Notes under the pieces: model-generated | Databases searched by the model: none | What the model was told of the DNA's origin: nothing | The model's input: only the letters and a program-made list of their open reading frames with translations | NCBI GenBank assembly: GCA_030141605.1 | Contig: JAQGDQ010000011.1 | Coordinates: 300,441-364,440 of the forward strand | Direction: 5' to 3' | Length of the DNA stretch: 64,000 bases | Source: Tubiluchus corallicola | Taxonomy: Eukaryota > Priapulida > Priapulimorpha > Priapulimorphida > Tubiluchidae | Translations under genes and position numbers: made by a program | Shown: in pieces, positions 37,101 to 49,100 of the stretch | Numbering within the stretch: the first letter of the stretch is position 1 | How the letters are laid out: the number at the start of each line of letters is the position of its first letter

Positions 37101-40100
37101 TACATAAGTTACAGTTGAGGAAACGCCTTTCACTCTCGCCGTCTTCCTGAAATCTTTAATTAGCTGGAGACGAGCCTGTAAAGTTTTTTGCTGCTTCTGC
37201 CAAAGTTTTAGTTTGAATTCTATTGTTTCAGCTTCTTATGTTTAAACCTAGGCTGAAGTGAAAATGGGAGTTTTGTAAATATGCTGTGTAGCATTTTTGA
37301 ACGTTTGTGACGAAAGTTGTTTAACTCTGCAAATTCAATGCAAACGACTTCTAAACGTTATTGCAGGTAAAGATTTAAAAATGGGTTCTAAGTGCCAGAT
37401 TTTAGTGGCCCCTTATAAGCTACGAAGTGCTGAATTTTATATATTTAAATTTTCAGCATGGTGTACTGTTGTCCTTATACAGGGTGGCTCATAATCTCAT
37501 GCTAGGCAGTTAAAAAACGAGTAACTGTACAGATCAATTTATTATATCAAAGAATTGCCCAAAAATAGCGAATCTATCAATCCCTCAAAATTTAGTGTGA
37601 AAGCCTCATATGTCTCACTTAGCGTGCAATTTTGAGGTGTATGATTGGAGCAGTGACTTGAGGAACTCAAGATCCTGCAACACCTTGCAGATGTCTCACA
37701 AATTTCTCTGTTGAACACTGATCAATGGCATGTTTTTTATCTATAGCTCCATCGTCTTGGGTTGCGTTTGAAGTTTGGCAAATTTTCAGGCAATTCAGTT
37801 CTACTAAAAAAATTAATTAATCCTAGAGTTTTCAGATCGCTGCTCCTTGAGGCTGGGCAAGACGCCTGAGGCATTTAAGCTAAATTATGAGAGTGTGATA
37901 GGTTTTCTGTTGTTTCATCAGTACTTTGATGCAGTAAATTGTTCTGTACTGTGACTTTTACTGCTTTTGACCTTTCTCTCCTCAAGTAAAACGTTGTGTA
38001 CCATCTTGTAATGAAATAATTTGTATTGTGTGTCGTCACCATGTGTTATTGCTGCTTGCCAGACACTGTTTGTGGTATGCTAAGAAGTTAGATGACACAT
38101 GGCCAAGAGATACATAACACTATCTGTTATCTCTAGTGCTAACTATTGAATTTAGTTTTTACTTCTTGCTTATGTAGACAGTGTGATGTGATGTAATAGT
38201 AAAATAAGGAGAAGAGGGGTTCGTGAAGAGGAAATAGTTGTTTACATTTGGCGGGAGCTCATTTGGGTTGGACATGCCATAAAAATATTTTTCATTTGTG
38301 AATCTGACATGCCCAAGACCAGTGTCTATCCCACAGCGCTTGTTTTATATTGTTAAAGTGTCAACTAATTGTTATGCATAATTGTAGATCTATAATACAA
38401 ATGTTTTGAACATGCTCACCGTTTTTCATTTTAGTTGCACCTAGCAATCCTCAAATAGTGCAGGGGTCAGAAGTACAGGTCACTGCTGATTTACCAGTCA
38501 ACCTCACATGCCGGGCGAACGGCGGAAAGCCAGCTGCCGAGCTTACCTGGCACGATCATTCGGGCACGCCCATCAAGGACGAAATCCTCACAGTCACTGA
38601 GAACATTCCAAACAGGTAGTGCTTGACATGGTTGGTGTACTGTAAGCATTTGTTTTGTTAAGGTGATATGGTTTGCATATGCATACTCTAAAAAGTTGTG
38701 GACTCCTGGAGTCATCTTCTTAGATGGTTTGAGATTGTAATAATAATTATTGACTTATTTTTCTCAGCAAAGAGCAAAGGTAGGAGTGACTTCTAAAAAT
38801 AAATAATTTTGGCAAAAGTTGTGCTAAAATATTGCATGGTTGGTGGCACCCACCTCACTACCTCTGTTTGTCTGCAGTATGTGGCAAGTTGAATTTCTGA
38901 TATTTGTTATGACACTTGCAGATGCAGAGACTCTTAGAGTAAAGTTGCAGCATGTGCACGGTTTGGCATCTTCTTTCAGAACTTGTTGCAACGTGTGAAC
39001 GGCTTGTCAACTTGTCTTAGAGAGAAGTTGCACGACAAGTTGCGAGAGAAATCTCTACATCTGAACACGCTATTACATTTTTTATTCATTCAGAGTCATC
39101 GCCAGGTCTAAGGCTGACTTCTCTCAGTAACTAATATTTCAGTTTTTTTTCACAGCGGCTGTAAGCTTGTCCGATTCAAGTTAAGATGTCTCCTTTAATT
39201 GAAACTACAGAATCAGGTAGTCTAAACCAATTCAAGGCCGGTTTATGAGATGTACAGTTATGAAATGTCAAAACTTATAAGGTCATAACAAACTAACCAT
39301 TTGCCGCACTGTTTCAGCAAACGTGTGAACACCGTACATACGGTCACCATCATACCCTCCAAGGAACACGCGGGACGAGCTTTCACCTGCCTCATGTATC
39401 ACAAAGCATTGTCAGCGGCTAGAAGTGAACAAGTGCAGCTGGACGTAAGATGTAAGTTCACTGCATGCAACTGTTTCAAATTAATGTGAACCAGTCTTAA
39501 GGAAAAAGGAAACATCTTTGACTTGTGCCGAAATAATTTTTATTTAATATATATTAATAGGGATCTATTGATATATGGATATTGTGTAATTTAGGAATGA
39601 GTACGGTTATTAATTACTGTTCACTATTTCTCAAAATAATGACGTAATCATTAATATATTCCCTTCATTAAAAAGGTAAAATGCATTACTTGGACATAAG
39701 ATGTTTATGTAAAGTTATATAAACGTATAAAGGTATAAAATTATATAAATACAGAAAAGGTGTAATCATTTGCTTATAAAAAATTATTCTGACTTTAACG
39801 TGATTCTTCAGCAACAATAAAATTGCAACTCATGTCATTACCTGTTATGCTGATTTTAAAGAAACTAGCAGTTTGCTTTGCTTAAAACAGTCAGTATAGG
39901 GAAACAGTGACTTGTCATTCTCTGCGACACTGGGCGAAAACAATTTGTAGGCTTATTCAACTAAACTTTTCAGACAAGAGAGAGTGTCTAGTTGTGCTTG
40001 ACAGCTCCCCGAAACTAGTGCGCTCAGCCAACAGGTTGGCCTAAGTAAAGGACTTGTCTATCACTAGTCAATCAGAGGATATGTCCACCAATTTTGAAAG

Positions 40101-43100
40101 GTTTTATACATTGTGGACATATGCTGATATTTATTAAGATATTTTAAAGGAAAACCCAAATCTCTGGTGAAGCTGAGCTTACATGAATATTTAAAAAAAA
40201 ATATTAGAAAGCTTCGGCAATAAAATTGCAATAACGCCTCGTGTAATTAGTAAAATAATTTCGTTTTGAATGAAAATTGTCATCATGCTAATTGATATGA
40301 CTAATTTTTACATAAACATATTTAAACACAATGCATGCTAAAATAGCTGAAATTTTGAATGAACTGCAGAAGTTTTGCTATACGAGTACCTTCACGGCAT
40401 TCATGCTGTCCACCAATTTACATCATTTTTTTGCATATATGTCCGCAGCGAGGCTCGTTAGGCGGGTTAAGATTAGATTTAATTTCTTTTGTATTTTTGA
40501 GCAAGGCATTTTATGCACACATTTAGTAGTGATTTCAATATTTTTAAATGTATTTTAAAATACATTGAATGTTGTTAGAGAGGTGGCTTTTCCTTGAAAC
40601 TAGATGCATCTCAATACAGACTTGCTATAGTCAACAAATAATTATTATGATTGTTACACTATTGCAGATAAACCAGTACTAAGAATCACAGTGACGCCTT
40701 ATGGAATACGAGAATACGACAACGTTGTCATTCACTGTCAAGCGACAGCCAACCCAACAAGTATAGAATACGAGTGGTACAGAAACGGTGTGCTTTTAGA
40801 TGGAGAAAAGGGACACAAGCTTCGGGTAAGACATTTGATTGTTTATTACGGTTTGTCAAATCAAAATATTAGAAAATTTGTTTTCAGATGTGTGCTTGGG
40901 TGACTGAAAAGTATGCCGGCTAGGGAACTACACTTGCATGGTAAATACCGCTTAGACTTAGAGGTTACACGATAGCCCATAATACCCATTGTTGACCTTT
41001 CACTTGCGACCTTTGACCCATGTTCTGTGACCACTGTTATATCTTGTTTGTCCTGTTTTTTTAGATATACAACATCAATCGTGGTTACCATGACAACAAG
41101 ATCATGTGCAAGGCTCGTAACGAAATTGGCATCAGCGAACAGGAAATCACTTTAGAAATGAAATGTACGTAGATATGTTTTTGTTGCCGCATACGAATTT
41201 TGTTTTTGAACTACGTGTCACATTAACCTTTTTGGCGACTAAGTAAATCTTTTACGTTAATAATTACGTTAGAGATAACACCTTAGAACCTTATGTAGAC
41301 CTTTTTAGTATACTGTACAGGTCAAAATGTCATACCAATAACTGTTGATTTATTATTTGGATGTGATAGATGGGCCAAAGTTTTTGAGTTTGCCTGCAAG
41401 TGTAGCCGTAGATCTGCACAAGGACGCTACACTTTACTGTGAGGCGGATGGTAATCCTCGACCTACAATTGTCTGGTTTAGACCAGGTTAGTTTTCACTT
41501 TTTATAATTGTAAGTGATAGTCTAAGAGTGTACTAGTGTAACTTCTTTTGTAGTTGACATACCATACTTTCTTGTTTATCCAACAATGTTCATCATTCGG
41601 TTCTGGTAAGCCACTAAACAAAACGAATTAACTCCAAAAATAAAAGACCTGTTTCATTTAAATACAGAATATTATTAGATAATAGTTTTTGGCAGTTTTT
41701 CATTAGAGTGTGCGGCAGTTTTCTAAGGACGCGCAAACCATCGATGAGAATACGTAATATATTTAAACCTTGTCTGTATATACCAAGTGATCAAAAGTTG
41801 TCTAAAAGAATAATGGCTATCACATGCACTGAGCATTTTATGTGCAGTTTCTGAGATTCTCATGCAGTTTCCATGCTTGAGTTGTGCAACTCAGAAACCT
41901 TTGTACTCAATGCTAAATACCAGTGGAATCTTCTGCTCCCTTATGCATGTTTTATTGTGTTAATATCATCTGCACTATTGCTTGTTGTGTGTGTATTTCT
42001 CAATCCAGTGTTTGATCAGGCCGCGACTTTTTTGCAACGATTGAAAAGTGCAACAGTCGTTAAAAAATTCCCGTAACTGTGTTTTGTCGCAAATCATTGT
42101 CTATTTGGGCTTTTTTCTTGAGTGAAATCGCGACAATGTCTCACGAATTTCACATGACATGTTTGCAATTATTTGGCGACTTTTATGATACTTATGCAAC
42201 TAGGCAAATGTCACGCGACATTCGCGCGAGTATCACTTGCGATCACATCCTGACAATTTCACGGAATATTCGCAGAAAGAACTGCGGGATAATTGAGTTT
42301 CGCCAAAATATCGTAAAATTGTCGAAGAATAGTCGCAAAATCGTCGCAGCATTCTCAACGGCATTGCATAATGTTCGTCAGTTTATGTAGAAATTGTTGA
42401 CAAACTTCATAAATAATTTCTGACAAATTTGCAAATATTTGGCGCATGTTACAACAGTTTTGCAAGGTTTTGGCGAACTGGCGAGTTTTTCGGCTCCGGT
42501 GACAAACTTTAAAGATTTTAAAAATATTTTCCGAACCCAGTGACCTTTTTGCGACTACGGTGAACACTCGTGATTGTTTTGCGATTGTTTGACGAACTTT
42601 TGGTGCATGCTTGGCGACTGTCAAAACCCCGCAAAAATCTGGCTTTACAGGGTTGTGTAAATTTATCCATGTCATTTATTTACTGTATGTTGGTAAATGG
42701 TGTTTATCTTTTATTATTGTGCTGCACCTTCACTCTATACAGGGAATTTTCCTTCTTAAGGTAAGAGTTACACTTTTTGTTCATTGCACTGAATTAATTC
42801 CTAAATTGTTCACTATAACTCCTACCACCTGGAAATAGTTGACAGAAACCATTTTTCCTGTTATGTGTTTATGAATACTTCTTCGCGTTTGTCAAACTTG
42901 TTAACGGATTTGTTTCATTTCCAAGCATTCAAGCATTCTCAAGAGCCAGTTGTGCAAACTAAATAACGGATGAACAAGGAAGAATTGGGTATCGAAACTG
43001 CATGGCAGACCTATTGAAATATCCCTAAAAAAATTTTTCAATTGGAGATGACTTTGCCTAAAACTAGCTTTAGAAAGAAACGTCCCACTAGTTTTGGAAA

Positions 43101-46100
43101 TGTGTCTTTTATGCAAAGCATTTTTTCTCGTGTAAGTGCAGCGGTGACCTGCATTGTCATCATTCTTTGGAGCACAACAAAAACTCTGTAGTTGTAAGGG
43201 CTAACTAACTGACTTTCTATTTCTTCCTGGGATCACATTAATATGATTTATAGATGTTCAATATGACAGTGATGATGTGACATGGCTTTACCATGTGTAC
43301 ACTTTAATTGTGTACATTTGAACAATGTACTTTGTGCATTCTGAATGTTTTCTGCTTGGCTTTTCTTATGATATCAACGCTGTAAGCTTAGCCGTGTTTA
43401 TTTATATCGCTGTTTTGCAGGTATGCAGGTGTTGACCAGCACTCCGTCGATGACAATAGAGAAGGTAGATCTAAACAAAGCCGGGAAGTACATTTGTGCG
43501 GCGACGGTTCCGAGCTTTGCAGACGTGTCTGCAGAAGTCAACATTTACATCAAAGGTATTATTAAGGCGACTACTCATTGTTTCTTGTAGTACCTTAGAA
43601 AGCTTAGTAGATGCAAGCAATGACAACTATAAATTTGATTCAATTTGGAAAGCATTAAATTGTGTTTTTTCTTGTTATTAAACAACTTTACATACATTAG
43701 TTACTTGGAACCGTCACTGTTTTCTGTTCATGTCACGGCCGATATTTTCTTTGTAGGTCCTCCAAAAATAACAAGTCCGAAACTGCAGACGGCGCCAGAA
43801 GGTGAAACGGGCAGAGTGGAGTGTGTTGTGGAGGGTGTGCCCTTGCCGAAGAGCATTCGGTGGGCGCGAGGGAATCACTTGATTGATTTTTCTGATGATC
43901 GATTCACGATACGACGAGAAGATTACGAAAGTTCAACTAAGAGTTACTTAACAATAGGTTTGTTAGCATTAACATTATCCACCTCGTTTTTTTATGTTGT
44001 GTTTTTTAAATGATCTGTCGATCGACATTAACCAGAATATTGAGGTGGGGTGAATAGCCGAGTACTCACATATGCTTTGCTTCAAGAGCTCTCGGCTGCC
44101 TGGATTCGATATTTACTATGGGTGGTTTCGTTCACCATACTTATTGTAGCTGTTCTGTTACCTCAGAGAGAGGATGTGTACATATATTCGAATTTAGCTG
44201 GGGCAATTCTATTCGTTCCATGGCTCAGCTGGATTCCTGTCTTGCCACAAAGGTCATATTGACTAGGTCCAGTGAATGTTGGGTTCTGGCTTGCAGGGTG
44301 TCAAAGTATATTAAAATATACAGGGTGGTATATAATCTTTTGCTAGGGGTACAGAAATAATAAGTAGCAGGACAGATCAGTTTATTGCATCAAAGTATTG
44401 CCCAAACAATAGTGAATCTATCTTGTCCTCACCATTTAGTGTGGAAGTCTCGTATGTCTCACACAGCTTGCAATCTTGAGGGGTATGATTGGAGCAGTGA
44501 CTTGAAGAGTCCAAGATCTTCCAACATGTCTTGCAGATGTCTCGCACGCTTGTCTGTTGAATACGGTTCAATGATGTCTTATCATTTTAGTGTGCTACTC
44601 GTTCACTTTGCCTTTTAGGATAGATTTAATGTGCTTGGCGGGGTTGAGGCTAGCGAATTTCTAATTCACCCTGTTTAGTCGAAAAAATCAATCTGAGAGT
44701 TTTCAGGTCACTGCTCCCATCATACAAATCAAGACTGCAGGCTGTGCAAGGCATACATATCTTTCATACTAAACTTTAGTGGTAAATTCACTGTAAACCC
44801 CCTTCCCCCCTTGAAAAAGGTTATGTAACACCTTGTATTGTACTATAAGCTTATAGATAGCAATAACATTAATTTTTAATGACAATAGCAATGACAGTCT
44901 AGTCTGGTTTTAAGCCCTTCAGACAGATTTGTTCAAATTGGGCCTCACTGCAAGAATGGGCCCTGCACACACGCTCGAGCGGAGGATGCTGTGATGAATT
45001 CACGAATGCCCAGTTTATACGAAATTTCTTGATGCTGTGAAGGCAGTGAAACTATTCAGTCTGTCCTCGTGTATTTATGTTTCAGTGTTTTTTGCTGATC
45101 GTTTCTTTGTTTGTTTTGTAATTTCAGTTTATCGTCCCCATTAACCTTTTTTAAGAAGAAGGTAATTGCTCTATATACATTAGTTCGATCAATGCTATTT
45201 ATAAAAAAGGACACTACAAAAACCATAGACTTTGAAATGATTTAAAGGATTTCTTTGCGGAGTTTTTTGTTAACACATAAAAAAGTTATGACACTAAAAT
45301 GATACAAGCATGTAGAAAAAGCACAGAAGCACAGCAAATAAAAGAACAAGGGAGCACTGATAGCACACTGATGATAGGAAATTCATTTATTGCATAAATG
45401 ACTAATGCGTAGCTTTTGGTAGAGTAATGCTTATGCTGTCCTTGGAATGTTAGCCTAGTTATTGAGGGAATAAATCTGCAATTCATTAATCTAAAATGCC
45501 TGAGAAAAATGAAGACAGAAGTGAGGCTTAATGTGAAATGAGAACCTTTAGGTTACAAGCACAATGATGTCATGTGTAGTTAGCCTATTGGTCCTTTCAG
45601 TCTGTTGTGGATCAGTTTGTTGAAACAGGAACCTTTATGTTACAAGTACAGTTGAGTGACGTAATGTGTAGTTAGCCAAATGGCTTTTTAACCTGTTGTA
45701 ATTCAACGTAGGTTCTGTAATAATAGCTAGCTGGCGTTTCTGTGGACAATTCGTGCAGTTCACATGGTGCAGTAATTGATATAAACGAATGTCTCATACA
45801 ACACCACTAGAACTTGTAGTTATTATTATTTAGTTTGACTTGTATGAATTTTGTTATTATCTTGCACCATTGAACATAGATGGCAGCACCATGTCATGAC
45901 ACTTGCACAAATTTTATTTTTGTCTTGCATCATTGGCCATGGATGACAGTGCCATTTTATGACTAGTTATATATCAAAAGTATTTGGTGCCATCTCTTGG
46001 CAAATGTAACAAAACTTATTTTTTTTACTTGATTTCTCTTTAAACTCTACAGAAACATTTTGCAATAATCATAAACAGTTTATCGAAATAAAACTCTAAA

Positions 46101-49100
46101 CATTGTAATTTTTTAAAATTACTAATTATTTTATTATATAAAAATAATAATCATTATAATTCAGTTCAAAACTAAAACAAGTATATGTGAATTCATCTGC
46201 TTTCCACCACTAAAGCTTATTGCTTTCTCTAGAAAGCCTCTGTCGTTTTTCTATTGTTGTGATGTATCACGCCAGTATAGTTATTGAAACATTGGAGCTT
46301 TTTGCTGTAAAGTTGAAAAATGGTGTCCACAAATTTAGTCAACAATATTCACTCTACAACATATTTGGCAAAGTTTTTAAACTGGACACACAAATCTTTC
46401 CCACACTAAATGACATCAGGCATTGTCGTCATTGATGAAATTGTCTATTGAAAATTTAAACTCGTTATTCATTACAGCTAATACACATGGCGATGACTAC
46501 GGCCAGTACAACTGCTCGGTGTCTAATGGCTACGGACAGGACCAGGTTGTAATCACCCTGGAGAAGGAATCCATATTACCGTTGCCATATCTAATAGGTG
46601 GAATTGTGGGCGGCATTGTCCTCATCATCATCATTGCTATTGGGATTGTGCTGTGTAATAGGAAGCGACACGTATCCGAGGGTAAGAATGTTTGTGGAAG
46701 CACAGTAACATTTACTGATTCATCACGTGATCATTTGTGTAAATTCGTTTCCTCTATAAATTCATAATTTTTGGGTACTACTGAGCTTTCGTATACTATT
46801 GTTGCTGTTCTCCATGCTTTATACATAAATATGTTCTTCTGTACAGATGAAAAAAGCTCTCTAGCACCCAAAAGTGATTAATTTTCGATAATTGTCATAC
46901 TCTTTAGTACAGTATGCATCGTGTGACTCATGAATGCTACATTATTATTAAGAATATATATATATATATATTGGTAGGCCGTCGTCAAACGACGGATCCG
47001 GCCCAACAGACAGACACAAAATACAGACAAAATACAGAGAGATATTACAGTAGGAAATAAAATAAATGAGTCATGAAAGTCCGTCCAGTCACTGCACATT
47101 ATTCTTACGCCGACGCCTCTTTTCTTTGAGATCTTCTATTCGTAGATGCTCAAAGTTGATCACTGCTCTCTTGCAGAGCGCTCTCCACTGCGTTCTGTCA
47201 CTCGCCAGGGTCTCGAAGTTTTCTGGTTGGATGTTGCATTGATTCAGGGTATCCTTCAGCTGGTCTTTGTAATGCTTAAAGGGCCTACCGACCCTCCTTG
47301 CCCCTACTGCCAACTCACCAAACAGGAGAGTCCGAGGAATACGGTCCTCACCCATCCGGGACACATGACCAGACCAGCGGAGCCGTGCCGCAAATATGTG
47401 GGATTCAATGCCCCAGGCATTACAGCGACCCAAGACTTCCGTGTTAGGCACTCTGTCCTGCCAGCGAATGCCAGCTATCCGACGTAAACAGCGCATATGG
47501 AAACTGTCAAGCTTCTTGACCTGTTTGCGGTACAGTGTCCAGGTTTCGCAGTTGTAAAGTAGTATTAAGAATAGTATTAGTAGTAATTGTGTTGTTGTTG
47601 ATACTGATGGTAAAGGAAGTCAGGTGATTTGCTAACTTGCGTGTGAAGTTACGCAATGCATGAGAACTATAATTTGATGCATGTGCGGGTGTGAAAAATG
47701 ACCATGTGACACAAGCTTAATGTATGAGAGTTAGCAGGTTTTGTATATTGTATTTGTTTTCGAGTTTTGGAATTAAACAATACAGTTTATTTTCAAAATG
47801 TTTATTTTCTACATTAAATAGATTGAAGTGATGTTTTAATTGTTAAATGATTTCGTCATTATGTAGCTGTTATTTGGGGCAATTTTTTCAGACGATGAAT
47901 CAAATTACTCAGAAAAATCTCGTGGTCGATCAAATGTCGTGGCGCTAACGGATTACAAACCGGGCACACTCACTGGATCTTTAAATCCCCGGGACATGTG
48001 GCCTCCAGATGGGAGAGATACGTACTATAGAGTCAACACTGCAGATTATTCAGAGCCAACGTATATGCAGAAGGTAAGAAATCATTGATGTTTTTCTTGG
48101 TGTCAGGTATCATTGCACTTAAAGTGTGTCATTCAGTGCATCTGGTAATGACTGCAATGATTGCACTTTTATGAGTTGTTCTGCAAACCTGTCAATTGTA
48201 AGCGGAGTAATGAGTATCTATCAGCAGTATGATTGCAATAATTGCACTTTCATGAGTTGTTCTGCAAACCTGTCAATTATAAGAGGAGTTCTGAGTATCT
48301 ATCAGCACTATGTACTTGTTGTGTGTTTGATTTTTCTTTGCTTCTTAGGGCGTCAGTTCTGCAATTATTACACAGGAATTCATGGAATCAATGTGCAGTT
48401 TTAAACTTCTATTAATGCACTTGAATTTTTTCCATTTTCATGTGAAGCTTTTTTCACGAAGTCAAGTTGGTTTTGGAAGTTTTTCTTCTAAAGATACCAG
48501 TTTTTAATGATTTCGTTTAGCTTCCCGTAAGAACTGTCCTGAGAATTCTACATTTTCTTCACTTACACTTGGTCATATAGACCGTAACTTCTGCTTCAAC
48601 ACATTGTTTCTTTTGTCGATTGCTTTGAGGGTTCTTTATGGTAGTAAGAGTGGCAATAGATCTGCTAAATTCAGAACTATATACACATTATTGAATGCTG
48701 CTTGTAGCGCTATCAGATGCGAAGAGTTCTCGCTATTTGTTGCCCAGCTTCTCCGTGAGAGTAAAGTTGCATGCATGAATGACTTGACAACTTCTCTCGC
48801 AACTTATTGCAAACTCAGCGAGAGTTGCTGAGAGTGAAGTTGTGCTACAAGTTGCGAGAGAAGTTGCCAATCCATTCACATGTGCAACTTTGCCCCTCAA
48901 AGAGAAGTTGTGCAACAAGTTGCCAATCCATTCACATGTGCAACTTTGCCCCTCAAAGAGAAGTTGTGCAACAAGTTGCGAGAGAAGTTGCCAAGCTGTT
49001 AACACGTGCAACTTTACTCTCAGAGAGAAGGTGCGTAACAAGTTGCGATAAAAGTCTCTACATCTGAACGCACCATTAAACTGGCGAACAGCAAAAGTCG

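Noticed and set aside
42079-42675. Overlapping 100-codon frames on both strands
   Set aside because: They follow the repeated TCGC/GCGA words of the candidate foldback; no family recognised.
47146-47487. 113-codon plus-strand open frame
   Set aside because: Antisense shadow of the LINE ORF2 end at 46957-47562.
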